Positions 1 through 5,896 of a stretch of 12,578 bases of DNA are shown piece after piece. Position numbers and translations under genes: made by a program. The notes beneath the pieces are model-generated. The model was given only the letters and a program-made list of their open reading frames with translations, was not told where the DNA came from and did no database searches. The stretch comes from Candidatus Woesearchaeota archaeon. GTDB taxonomy: Archaea; Nanobdellota; Nanobdellia; Woesearchaeales; UBA10107. The DNA lies in assembly GCA_013331965.1 (NCBI GenBank), contig DUFL01000005.1:3682-16259 (forward strand), written 5' to 3'. Every line of letters starts with the position of its first letter. Position 1 is the stretch's first letter.

Positions 1-567
1 TTTTCAGCACATAAAATGCTTGGACCGACTGGAGTTGGAGTTCTTTATGGAAAGCACAAGATGCTGGAACAGCTTACACCGTTTAATTTTGGCGGACACA
101 TGATTCGGGAAGTCACTTTGAACGATTCAACATGGAATGAAATTCCCTGGAAATTTGAAGGCGGGACGCAAAACATAGCGGGAGTTATCGCATTTGGAAA
201 AGCTATTGAATATCTTAATGATATCGGCATGAACAGAATAAAGAAAAATGACGAAGAATTAACAGGATATGCCTTAGAGCAGATAAAAAATGTAAAAAAT
301 GTAAAGATTATCGGGCCGTCTGACAATAAGAATAGAAGTGCGATAATTTCATTCCATATTGACGGCATGCATCCGCATGATGTTTCCGAGCTGTTAGACA
401 GAGAAGGAGTTGCAGTTAGAGGAGGACATCACTGTTGTATGCCTTTGATGAAAGTTTTAAAAATTCCTGGAACGACAAGAGCTTCGTTTTATATTTATAA
501 TACAAAAGAAGATGTTGACGTCTTCATTGAAGCATTGAAGAAAGCAATAGAGGTGTTTAAGCTATGA
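1..567 (+). CDS. sufS: Cysteine desulfurase SufS, C-terminal part (5' end outside window)
   Basis: PLP-dependent cysteine desulfurase that takes sulfur from cysteine as an enzyme persulfide for Fe-S cluster assembly in the cytoplasm. The frame is open from base 1, so the gene begins upstream; 188 residues are visible. The first residues read FSAHKMLGPTGVGVLYGK, where the Lys codon at 13-15 is the expected Schiff-base lysine of the family's HK motif. FEGGTQNIAG is the conserved substrate-site segment. The motif RGGHHCCMP matches the SufS active-site loop (R-x-GHHCAxP); the catalytic Cys codon is 433-435, and a second Cys replaces the usual Ala. The C-terminal small domain is complete and ends in a helix typical of group II desulfurases. 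The stop overlaps the sufU start by ATGA, consistent with delivery of sulfur to SufU. Class V aminotransferase identity is very secure; SufS rather than another group II desulfurase rests on the sufU and sufC neighbours. Confidence 0.95.
   Translation, partial: FSAHKMLGPTGVGVLYGKHKMLEQLTPFNFGGHMIREVTLNDSTWNEIPWKFEGGTQNIAGVIAFGKAIEYLNDIGMNRIKKNDEELTGYALEQIKNVKNVKIIGPSDNKNRSAIISFHIDGMHPHDVSELLDREGVAVRGGHHCCMPLMKVLKIPGTTRASFYIYNTKEDVDVFIEALKKAIEVFKL
550..555 (+). promoter_or_regulatory. Shine-Dalgarno site of sufU
   Basis: GAGGTG lies 8 nt before the ATG at 564 and inside the end of sufS. It supports the ATG at 564, which overlaps the sufS stop, over a later in-frame ATG, and suggests coupled reinitiation with SD-anti-SD pairing. 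Confidence 0.7.
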
Positions 568-998
568 ATGCGGAGTACTTCATGAAACATTCTGGCGAAA
601 TAGAAACTGGGCTGAGCGAAGAAGATAACATCTACAAGGAAAATATACTTGATCACTACAAAAATCCCCATAATAAGGGGGAGATAAAGCATAATTCAAG
701 CATAAGAGAGCTTAATCCTACTTGCGGTGATGAGATAACGGTATTTTTAGAGATAAAAGACAGTAAAGTAAAAGATGCTTCATTTACCGGGCATGGATGC
801 GCAATTTCGCAGGCTGGAATATCCATGCTTACTGATAAGATCAAAGGAATGAATATTAACGATGTTAAAAAAATAAAAAATGAAGATATCTACAAAATGC
901 TTGGAATCAAAATAACAGTTCCGAGAATAAGATGCGCCTTGCTGTCATTGAAAGCTGTTAATTCAGCGGTAAAAAACTATGAAATTAGAAATAATTGA
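564..998 (+). CDS. sufU: SufU/IscU-like Fe-S assembly protein
   Basis: NifU-N/IscU-family protein of 144 aa that accepts sulfur from SufS, as a zinc-bound sulfur-transfer partner or as a scaffold. The family ligands are all present: Cys54 and Asp56 in NPTCGD, Cys79 in GHGCAIS, and Cys124 in RIRCALL. The segment YKENILDHYKNPHNKG is the usual N-terminal IscU/SufU helix. The length and the closely spaced C-terminal Cys fit SufU. About 20 residues precede the conserved core, a little longer than usual, so the in-frame ATG at 582 could be an alternative start. The SD at 550-555 and the ATGA overlap with sufS favour 564. The 3' end overlaps sufC by 20 nt. Pairing with a SufS is the classic bacterial (Firmicutes-type) arrangement; in an archaeon it suggests old transfer. 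Confidence 0.93.
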   Translation: MNAEYFMKHSGEIETGLSEEDNIYKENILDHYKNPHNKGEIKHNSSIRELNPTCGDEITVFLEIKDSKVKDASFTGHGCAISQAGISMLTDKIKGMNINDVKKIKNEDIYKMLGIKITVPRIRCALLSLKAVNSAVKNYEIRNN

Positions 999-1716
999 CT
1001 TGCGCGTGGAAGTTGCCGGGAAGGAGATAATAAAAGGAGTTACAGCTACATTTGAGAAAGGAAAAACTGTGGCTTTGATGGGTCCGAATGGTTCAGGAAA
1101 ATCAACTTTAGCCCTCGCACTTGCAGGACATCCTAAGTACAAAATAACAAAAGGAAAAATACTGTTGGATGGAAAAGACATCACAAAAGAAACTCCTGAT
1201 TCAAGGGCTAAAAATGGATTGTTTTTGTCATTCCAGCATCCACAGGAAATAACAGGCGTTAATTTATCTACGTTCTTGAGATCTTCTCTGCAGAATGTAA
1301 AAGGAAAAAAAATTGATGTGATGGACTTTCACAAATTGCTGAAAGAAAAGATGGCCGAGCTTGGGATTGAAGAACAATTCAAGCAAAGATACTTGAACGT
1401 AGGATTCTCTGGCGGAGAAAAAAAGAGAATGGAGATATTGCAATTGTCTTTATTGGAGCCAAAATATGCAATTCTCGACGAGACGGATTCGGGATTAGAT
1501 GTAGATTCTTTAAGATTGGTTTGCGATGCAGTGAATAAAGTAAAGAAAAAAGACATGGGAATAGTCTTAATAACGCACTATAACAGAATATTAAAATTCA
1601 TTCAACCTGACCAAGTTCATGTTCTTTACAAAGGAAAGATTGTAAAATCAGGCGGAAAAGAACTAGCGCATGAAATTGAAGAGAATGGGTTTAAAGGGTA
1701 TCTGGGCGATGAATAA
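979..1716 (+). CDS. sufC: SufC, Fe-S assembly ABC ATPase
   Basis: ATPase that drives the SufB-SufD or SufB scaffold complex in cytoplasmic Fe-S cluster assembly. It is a soluble ABC ATPase of 245 aa, the family's usual size, with no membrane segment. Visible motifs are Walker A GPNGSGKST (35-43), the Q-loop Gln86 in SFQHPQEITGV (a SufC hallmark), the ABC signature GFSGGEKKR (142-150), Walker B YAILDETDSGLD (163-174) with catalytic Glu168, and the H-loop His200 in ITHYNR. The segment DETDSGLDVD separates SufC from importer ATPases. It overlaps the end of sufU by 20 nt, so it is the same transcript. sufB and sufD do not follow; an HTH gene does, so sufB/sufD are probably upstream of sufS or elsewhere. 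Identity is very secure. Confidence 0.97.
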   Translation: MKLEIIDLRVEVAGKEIIKGVTATFEKGKTVALMGPNGSGKSTLALALAGHPKYKITKGKILLDGKDITKETPDSRAKNGLFLSFQHPQEITGVNLSTFLRSSLQNVKGKKIDVMDFHKLLKEKMAELGIEEQFKQRYLNVGFSGGEKKRMEILQLSLLEPKYAILDETDSGLDVDSLRLVCDAVNKVKKKDMGIVLITHYNRILKFIQPDQVHVLYKGKIVKSGGKELAHEIEENGFKGYLGDE

Positions 1717-1733
1717 AAAGAAACTGAATTAAA

Positions 1734-2003
1734 ATGGGAAGACCAAGAAATAATCTAGAAGGAAGAATTGGAATAGAGTATGTAATACCAAAACAGGCAG
1801 AGGCACATTTCCAACACCAGGTAGGGCAGGTAATACGTGAATATAGATTAAGGAACGATTTTACACAGCAGGAAGCAGCCGATAGATACGGCTGTACTCT
1901 TAGATACTGGCAGTTCTTGGAACAAGGGCAGAATATCTCCCTTAAAGCGATACTGAAACTGGCCAAAGTCCTTGATGTGAAGCCTTCAAAGCTTCTGGAA
2001 TAA
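1734..2003 (+). CDS. Small XRE-family helix-turn-helix DNA-binding protein
   Basis: A protein of 89 aa. The Cro/C1-type HTH fills residues about 30-89: helix 1 (VGQVIREYRLRN), FTQQEAADRYGCT as helix 2 and turn, LRYWQFLEQGQ as recognition helix, and SLKAILKLAKVLDV as the closing helices. The first 29 residues carry no recognised domain and begin with a basic GRPRN stretch. It starts 17 nt after sufC in the same direction, so it may be read through from the suf operon. A TTTAAA at 1690-1695 could also give it a promoter of its own. The target is unknown; regulation of the suf genes or itself would be a guess. No SD is visible at the ATG. The stop lies 22 nt from the convergent winged-helix gene. 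Confidence 0.85.
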   Translation: MGRPRNNLEGRIGIEYVIPKQAEAHFQHQVGQVIREYRLRNDFTQQEAADRYGCTLRYWQFLEQGQNISLKAILKLAKVLDVKPSKLLE

Positions 2004-2005
2004 TA

Positions 2006-2010
2006 TTTTT
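2006..2010 (+). terminator. Possible T-tract terminator after the HTH gene
   Basis: Five T residues directly follow the stop of the HTH gene. Archaeal termination often uses such U-tracts without a hairpin. The tract is short and the region AT-rich, so support is weak. Confidence 0.25.
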
Positions 2011-2025
2011 CAAGATCGTGGTAAC

Positions 2026-2283
2026 TTATTCCAACTTTCCAAGAACTTCTTTTCCTAATTCTGTAATCTCATACCATTTATTCGTTCTATCTTTTGGATT
2101 CTGGCATTTGACTACTCTCTTTTCCATCAGTTCAAGCAATGTTCTTCTTACGTGAGTTCTGTACATTCCTGTCGTTTTATGCAGTTCAGCTTGAGTTTTT
2201 CTGCCTTTCAAAAGAGCTTTTAGAATTTGCTTCCTATTGTTGCCTCTATTTATAAATGCCTCTAAGTAGATTGTTCCTTTCAT
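2026..2283 (-). CDS. Winged-helix transcriptional regulator (archaeal ArsR/MarR-like)
   Basis: An 85-aa protein filled by one winged helix-turn-helix domain: NRKQILKALLKGRKT (helix 1), QAELHKTTGM (helix 2), YRTHVRRTLLELMEKRVVK (recognition helix) and a wing through WYEITELGKEVLGKL. This is the common archaeal layout in which the wing ends in Y-x-x-T-x-x-G-K-E. There is no effector domain and no metal-site cysteine pattern (only Cys60). It is divergent from the secreted-protein gene at 2389 and shares a 105-bp control region with it. One of the repeats at 2291-2337 lies 8 nt upstream of its start codon, which suggests that it represses itself and perhaps the divergent gene. Start chosen at the ATG complementary to 2281-2283, which fits a leaderless transcript from the TATA box at 2303-2312. 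Confidence 0.85.
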   Translation of the reverse strand: MKGTIYLEAFINRGNNRKQILKALLKGRKTQAELHKTTGMYRTHVRRTLLELMEKRVVKCQNPKDRTNKWYEITELGKEVLGKLE

Positions 2284-2290
2284 CTACCAA

Positions 2291-2337
2291 GATGTGACCA
2301 TTTTTAAATAAATAGTGGTGTGACCTTGATGTGACCA
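2291..2337. promoter_or_regulatory. Three TGTGACC direct repeats, candidate operator
   Basis: GATGTGACCA occurs at 2291-2300 and again, identical, at 2328-2337; a related GGTGTGACC is at 2317-2325. Starts of the aligned units are 26 and 11 bp apart; 11 bp is about one helical turn. A degenerate CGACCAAA at 2348-2355 abuts the + strand TATA box. The array lies between divergent promoters, with the first unit between the TATA box and start codon of the winged-helix gene. The repeats are seen directly; binding by the winged-helix protein is inference. Confidence 0.55.
2303..2312 (-). promoter_or_regulatory. TATA box of the winged-helix regulator gene
   Basis: Read on the minus strand the sequence is TTTATTTAAA. 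Its centre is about 25 nt from the start codon at 2283, so transcription would begin at or within a few nt of the ATG, giving a leaderless or nearly leaderless mRNA as is common in archaea. Confidence 0.5.
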
Positions 2338-2356
2338 AATATCCAACCGACCAAAA

Positions 2357-2365
2357 GTTTAAATA
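2357..2365 (+). promoter_or_regulatory. TATA box of the secreted-protein gene
   Basis: GTTTAAATA, preceded by a purine-rich ACCAAAA that suits a BRE, is centred about 27 nt before the ATG at 2389. This predicts a leaderless transcript. No SD precedes the ATG, which agrees. Confidence 0.6.
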
Positions 2366-2388
2366 CTGGCATAGTCCTTAACTGGATT

Positions 2389-3708
2389 ATGCAAAAACAG
2401 GTTTTTACGACAGTTCTTGTAATGCTGATGCTTTCTCTGTCTGTTTCAGCAGTAACTATTTCTGGCCGTTTTGTTGACGGAGAGACAAATCAGCCTATTG
2501 CAGGGATTGGTCTTGCAACATCCCCGATATCTATTGATTATTCAAAGTTACCAAGGGACAGCGAAGGAAAACTACTGGCTCCTGCTCCAGCGAATGATGC
2601 CGTTCTATTGGCTACCAGCGATTCGAATGGACGTTTTGAATTTGAAGTCCAACCTTTTCCAAGTGATAGTCTGGTTATTGAAGCTGTAAATCCTAGTACT
2701 GCACATAAGGCAGATTACGGCATGTATGTGGGAACATTATTCTACGATGGCCTTTCTAATTATGCGAGTTACTCAATTGAAGTACAACCAGGAGAGAAGT
2801 CCGCACGTAAGGAATTGGGAAACATAATCCTACAGTCATTAGAAGAAGAAAAACACTGTATGGCAACAATACAGAAGCCTAATGGAGAATTGCTTCTTGA
2901 TAAAGAGAATTTAACTTTAGACGAATACGATGCCATTAACAAAGGAATTTATGATGGGACATTATTTCCAGGAGTGTCTCCGGATGATATCCATAATCTA
3001 GGCACTCAGGACCATGTTAAACTTTATAAAAATCTAAAATACGACATTGAGGATGCGGGAAACTGTTTTCTTGCTGTTTCACCACAAGAAGGTCCAGCAG
3101 AGACGCTGATTGAATTGGTTGGTCTTGATTACAGGCCAAACAATAAATATATTTTGTCTCCGATAGGAAGAGAAGTCACTTCAGATTCAACTGGCAGAAT
3201 AGACGCCAAATTTAAGCTGATTGATACCTTCCCTGATCAAGCTGTCAATTGTCCGGCTTCTCAAGGTGGGTTCGCAACTGATGGCTGCCAGATATTGATA
3301 GGAATAAATAACAAGCACGGAGACCTATTGCGTTCTGTCTCTTTCAGAGTCACAGGTGAAAAATCAAGATTCGGAGCTTGGTTATATAAAAACGAAAAGA
3401 AAACAATTTCAGACACATATAAAGCAGGAGTTCCTAACGGCACATTCGTAAAGACTATTGAATTAACAGAAACTGATACTAACTCATGCACATTCTTGCT
3501 GGATTCAAAAGATAAGGTAACAGTAAAGGTCGGAGATTCTTACACTACTGATTTCCAAGGATTTACTGCTTTCGCTCTTTCTGTTTATGATGTTAGGACA
3601 ATTACTGAAGATAATGTGCAAAAAGAATTATGTAAGATGGGTGCAAGGAACATACCGCAAAATGTTGTAGAATTGATAATTAACTGGTTTAAATTAAAGA
3701 TATTCTAA
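2389..3708 (+). CDS. Secreted beta-sandwich protein, function unknown
   Basis: A 439-aa exported protein. A Sec-type signal peptide (VFTTVLVMLMLSLSVSA, residues 5-21) precedes a probable cleavage after Ala21. Residues about 22-100 resemble the carboxypeptidase regulatory-like fold: SGRFVDGETNQPIAGIGLA at the start and SDSNGRFEFEV later. Residues about 228-323 begin VSPQEGPAETLIELVGLDY, like IPT/TIG-type Ig repeats. The mature part has six cysteines (157, 226, 288, 300, 367, 415), enough for three disulfides. The C-terminus ends in a short amphipathic, aromatic stretch (ELIINWFKLKIF), too polar for a clear membrane anchor. No catalytic motif was recognised. It is divergent from the winged-helix regulator and probably controlled with it. 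A cell-surface or adhesion role is a guess from fold type. Confidence 0.85.
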   Translation: MQKQVFTTVLVMLMLSLSVSAVTISGRFVDGETNQPIAGIGLATSPISIDYSKLPRDSEGKLLAPAPANDAVLLATSDSNGRFEFEVQPFPSDSLVIEAVNPSTAHKADYGMYVGTLFYDGLSNYASYSIEVQPGEKSARKELGNIILQSLEEEKHCMATIQKPNGELLLDKENLTLDEYDAINKGIYDGTLFPGVSPDDIHNLGTQDHVKLYKNLKYDIEDAGNCFLAVSPQEGPAETLIELVGLDYRPNNKYILSPIGREVTSDSTGRIDAKFKLIDTFPDQAVNCPASQGGFATDGCQILIGINNKHGDLLRSVSFRVTGEKSRFGAWLYKNEKKTISDTYKAGVPNGTFVKTIELTETDTNSCTFLLDSKDKVTVKVGDSYTTDFQGFTAFALSVYDVRTITEDNVQKELCKMGARNIPQNVVELIINWFKLKIF

Positions 3709-3751
3709 CAAATTATGCTGAATCTTAGGCTTTCATGTGCAGAAAACCAAT

Positions 3752-3856
3752 TTAAACAATCTTAATCTCTTTGACTGGAAAGTATCTTCTGATGTATTCT
3801 TCAAGCCACCTCATATTCTGTGCATCCCTGCCGACCCGTAATCCTTGTCTTTGCAT
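3752..3856 (-). CDS. Possible 34-aa small ORF downstream of rsmE
   Basis: An ATG-to-TAA ORF of 34 codons, starting 18 nt after the rsmE stop on the same strand and in the same frame as rsmE. It begins MQRQGLRVGRDAQNMRWLEE and continues with a basic, aromatic end (YIRRYFPVKEIKIV). Composition is protein-like, with an amphipathic helix predicted around NMRWLEEYIRRY. A GTG directly precedes the ATG. No family is recognised and no SD is obvious. It could be a small protein co-transcribed with rsmE, a remnant of a longer gene, or chance. RsmE already ends where the family normally ends, so this is not simply a lost RsmE C-terminus. Confidence 0.3.
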   Translation of the reverse strand: MQRQGLRVGRDAQNMRWLEEYIRRYFPVKEIKIV

Positions 3857-3874
3857 CACTAATCTGTTTGGCGG

Positions 3875-4549
3875 TTAATTTCTTGAATTAATTATCGCCG
3901 CAACTGCAATAGCTGCTGTTTCAATTCTCAATGTATTCTTTGAAATTGAAGTTTTAACAAATCCATTGCTCTCTGCTTCTTTCATTTCTTCTTCGGTAAA
4001 GCCTCCTTCTGGACCAACAAGAACCAATGTCGTGCCCATTCCAAATTTTATTTTTACTCCGTCTTGATTTAAAATTATTTTACTATCTGCTTCCTCTTTA
4101 ATAACCGAAGAAAACTCAGTCAAGTTTCTTAATTCAGGAACCCATGCTCTTCTGCATTGTTTGCACGCTTCAATTAATATTCTCTTCAATCTTTCCTGTT
4201 TTGTTTCTCTTGGCATTACAACAGAGCGTTTAGTATTCATTAAAATTATCGTTGAAACATTCAATTCTGTTAACTTTTGCAGCATAAAATCCAATCTATC
4301 TCCTTTCGGAACAGCAACAGCAATAGTCAATGAATCTTCTTTTGGAAATTCTCTAACTTCAGAAACTTCGATTTTATCCTTATCAATTATCTTTCCGATA
4401 CCGACTTTGCCTTTCCCGTCAAAGATACAGACTAACTCATCGGAATAATGCCGCTTTACTTTTAGATGGCGAGCTTCGTTTTGGCTGAGCTTAGATATTC
4501 CTCTTTCTATATTTTCAGCATAAAACCAATCTAAATGGCGGATGTTCAT
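3875..4549 (-). CDS. rsmE: 16S rRNA (uracil-N3) methyltransferase, RsmE family
   Basis: SPOUT-class, SAM-dependent methyltransferase of 224 aa. In bacteria RsmE makes m3U1498 in 16S rRNA. Residues about 1-68 form the PUA-like RNA-binding domain (LSQNEARHLKVKRHYSDEL). The SPOUT domain follows, with KGDRLDFMLQKLTELNV (82-98), the EAxxQ-R stretch EACKQCRRAWVPEL (127-140), the SAM-binding loop VGPEGGFTEEE (178-188), and the knot motif LRIETAAIA (207-215), where RIETA stands for the usual R-x-ETA. Length is slightly below the bacterial norm of about 240. It is oriented away from the ribosomal operon, with about 250 bp between the starts. RsmE is mainly bacterial, so its presence here suggests transfer. 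The family call is secure; the exact target nucleotide in an archaeal 16S rRNA is inferred. Confidence 0.92.
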   Translation of the reverse strand: MNIRHLDWFYAENIERGISKLSQNEARHLKVKRHYSDELVCIFDGKGKVGIGKIIDKDKIEVSEVREFPKEDSLTIAVAVPKGDRLDFMLQKLTELNVSTIILMNTKRSVVMPRETKQERLKRILIEACKQCRRAWVPELRNLTEFSSVIKEEADSKIILNQDGVKIKFGMGTTLVLVGPEGGFTEEEMKEAESNGFVKTSISKNTLRIETAAIAVAAIINSRN

Positions 4550-4674
4550 AGAATATTAGAGCATCCATCTCTTTCTTTAATATTACTATATTATTTATTT
4601 TCCATATAGAATATATTACACAAGCTATATACTGTGGGCTATAGGTCATGTTCCTACTAGAAAGAAGCACAACG

Positions 4675-4683
4675 TTTATAAAT
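4675..4683 (+). promoter_or_regulatory. Upstream TATA box of the ribosomal operon
   Basis: TTTATAAAT, preceded by ACAACG as a possible BRE. Initiation about 25 nt downstream would be near 4704-4706, giving a leader of about 100 nt before uL3. The rest of 4550-4674 is AT-rich and shows no gene or clear structure. Confidence 0.6.
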
Positions 4684-4702
4684 CATCCGCGAAGTCTAAA
4701 TT

Positions 4703-4710
4703 CTATAAAT
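4703..4710 (+). promoter_or_regulatory. Second TATA-like box of the ribosomal operon
   Basis: CTATAAAT, 28 bp after the first box. If used, initiation would fall near 4731, so the transcript would begin just before the hairpin at 4738-4797. It overlaps the predicted start site of the first promoter, so the two would compete or alternate. Confidence 0.35.
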
Positions 4711-4729
4711 GGCGATTACAGCAATGTAA
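4709..4729 (+). other. Possible 6-codon leader ORF upstream of uL3
   Basis: ATG GCG ATT ACA GCA ATG TAA, encoding MAITAM. It would lie only a few nt from the 5' end of a transcript from the TATA box at 4675, so it could be read as a leaderless uORF. It ends 8 nt before the leader hairpin. Such short ORFs arise easily by chance. Confidence 0.2.
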
Positions 4730-4737
4730 GCGTTTCA

Positions 4738-4797
4738 GAGCCTGGAAAAGCAACTTTTTCAGTACGAAAATAATTTCGTTCTAGAAAAATCAGGCTC
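4738..4797 (+). promoter_or_regulatory. Hairpin in the uL3 leader, candidate autoregulatory element
   Basis: A 60-nt imperfect hairpin. GAGCCTG (4738-4744) pairs perfectly with CAGGCTC (4791-4797). Above it TTTTTC (4755-4760) pairs with GAAAAA (4784-4789). Then AG (4761-4762) pairs with CT (4781-4782), and ACGAAA (4764-4769) with TTTCGT (4774-4779), closing an ATAA tetraloop. The left side has a 10-nt unpaired stretch (4745-4754) against one base. That stretch begins GAAAA and can pair with TTTTC instead, so an alternative fold exists. The base of the stem is 9 nt before the uL3 ATG, placed to affect initiation. No T-tract follows, so it is not a terminator. Confidence 0.5.
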
Positions 4798-4806
4798 ATA
4801 TTAAAA

Positions 4807-5790
4807 ATGTCAAACGTAAGAAAACCGAGAGCAGGAAGTATGCAGGTCTGGCCTAGAATAAGGGCTAACAGGCAATATCCGAGAGTCAGGTCCTGGGCGC
4901 CTTCATCTGAAAAAAAACCTTTGGGCTTCGCTGGCTATAAAGTCGGTATGACACACATCATTCACGTCAACAACATCAAAACCTCAAAAACCAAGGGCGA
5001 AGAGATTTTTTGTCCGGTGACCGTGATTGAATGTCCGCCGCTCAAAGTCGCTTCCGTCCGCCTTTATTCTCAATATGCTTATGGTTCCCAGCCAAAAACC
5101 CAATTCAACTCAAAAATTCTTGACAAGGAAATTGAAAGAAAATTAACAAAACCAAAAAAACAAAATGAAGAGCTGCTGTCTAAAATTTCTGCAAATGATT
5201 TTGATGATTTAACTCTGCTCGTCTATACCCAGCCGAAACTTCTAGGCCTGAAAAAGACTCCCGAAGTATTTGAAATCGCAGTCGGCGGATCAAAAGAGGA
5301 TAAACTGGCCTATGCAAAAGAGAAATTAGGGAAAGAAATAACAGTTAAAGAAGTTTTTTCTGAAGGAAATCAAGCCGATATCCATGCTGTAACGACTGGA
5401 AAAGGATTCCAGGGTCCTATGAAAAGATTTGGAATCACAAGAAGAAGGCATAAATCAGAAAAGTCAATAAGAAATCCCGGTTCGCTTGGAGGATGGCAGG
5501 CTCAGGGACATGTTATGTACAGAGTTGCACACGCTGGCCAGATGGGATATCACACAAGAACAGAATACAACAAACAAATTTTAAAAATAGGAGATAAGCC
5601 TGAAGAAATAAATGTTAAAGGCGGATTTCCTCATTTCGGAAATGTAAAAAATACTTATGTCATGTTCAGAGGTTCGATTGCCGGGCCGCAAAAAAGGCTT
5701 ATAAGATTTAATGCAGCAATCAGGCCGAATAAAAATATCACAAAAGAAGCGCCGAATATAACTTATGTAAGTTTGGCATCGAAGCAATAA
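4807..5790 (+). CDS. rpl3: Large-subunit ribosomal protein uL3
   Basis: A 327-aa archaeal/eukaryotic-type uL3, which binds 23S rRNA near the peptidyl transferase centre and begins 50S assembly. The N-terminus (MSNVRKPRAGSMQVWPR) is the characteristic basic extension of archaeal L3. FAGYKVGMTHI (41-51) opens the beta-barrel. TTGKGFQGPMKRFGITRRR (196-214) and GSLGGWQAQGHVMYRVAHAG (225-244) form the loop reaching the catalytic centre, followed by QMGYHTRTEYNKQI. Length fits the archaeal norm of about 330-340. It is the first gene of the operon, behind two TATA boxes and a leader hairpin. The next gene begins 188 nt later, the only large gap in the operon, and that gap holds a C/D box sRNA. Confidence 0.98.
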   Translation: MSNVRKPRAGSMQVWPRIRANRQYPRVRSWAPSSEKKPLGFAGYKVGMTHIIHVNNIKTSKTKGEEIFCPVTVIECPPLKVASVRLYSQYAYGSQPKTQFNSKILDKEIERKLTKPKKQNEELLSKISANDFDDLTLLVYTQPKLLGLKKTPEVFEIAVGGSKEDKLAYAKEKLGKEITVKEVFSEGNQADIHAVTTGKGFQGPMKRFGITRRRHKSEKSIRNPGSLGGWQAQGHVMYRVAHAGQMGYHTRTEYNKQILKIGDKPEEINVKGGFPHFGNVKNTYVMFRGSIAGPQKRLIRFNAAIRPNKNITKEAPNITYVSLASKQ

Positions 5791-5862
5791 GAAATAAAAG
5801 AATAAGAAAGCAAAAAGAATAAGCAAAACTGAACACGAACAAAACAAAAAATCCAAGCCAAA

Positions 5863-5892
5863 TAATAATAGTTTAATTGCAAACTAAAAAAT
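5863..5892 (+). repeat. First copy of a 30-nt repeat flanking uL4
   Basis: A 30-nt stretch with core TAGTTTAATTGCAAA matches 6881-6911 at 26 of 30 positions with one extra A in the second copy. It lies just upstream of the sRNA and contains the TATA-like TTTAATT. The surroundings are A-rich, so the match may be partly compositional, but the core is not low complexity. Confidence 0.5.
5872..5878 (+). promoter_or_regulatory. TATA-like box upstream of the C/D box sRNA
   Basis: TTTAATT is centred about 22 nt before the first base of the sRNA closing stem, near the archaeal TATA-to-start distance. It could let the sRNA be transcribed on its own instead of only being processed from the ribosomal mRNA. 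The AT-rich context keeps confidence low. Confidence 0.35.
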
Positions 5893-5896
5893 CACA

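Noticed and set aside
2291..2337. The TGTGACC repeats as a CRISPR or mobile-element trace.
   Set aside because: Units are about 10 bp with offsets of 11 and 26 bp, there is no spacer structure, and no transposase or terminal inverted repeat is nearby; an operator fits better.
3752..3877. The in-frame extension after the rsmE stop as a nonsense-mutated RsmE C-terminus.
   Set aside because: RsmE proteins normally end shortly after the R-x-ETA knot helix, as this one does, so nothing is missing.
4161..4448. A 95-codon + strand open frame inside rsmE.
   Set aside because: It is antisense to the conserved RsmE coding sequence, with no family resemblance and no promoter or SD.
4625..4644. Inverted repeat CTATA...TATAG upstream of the ribosomal promoter.
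   Set aside because: Only 5 bp of A/T-rich pairing around a 10-nt loop, expected by chance in this composition.
4738..4800. H/ACA-type guide RNA, because an ANA-like ATA follows the hairpin base.
   Set aside because: The internal loop is one-sided (10 nt against 1), the upper stem is too short and no kink-turn motif is visible, so there is no pseudouridylation pocket.
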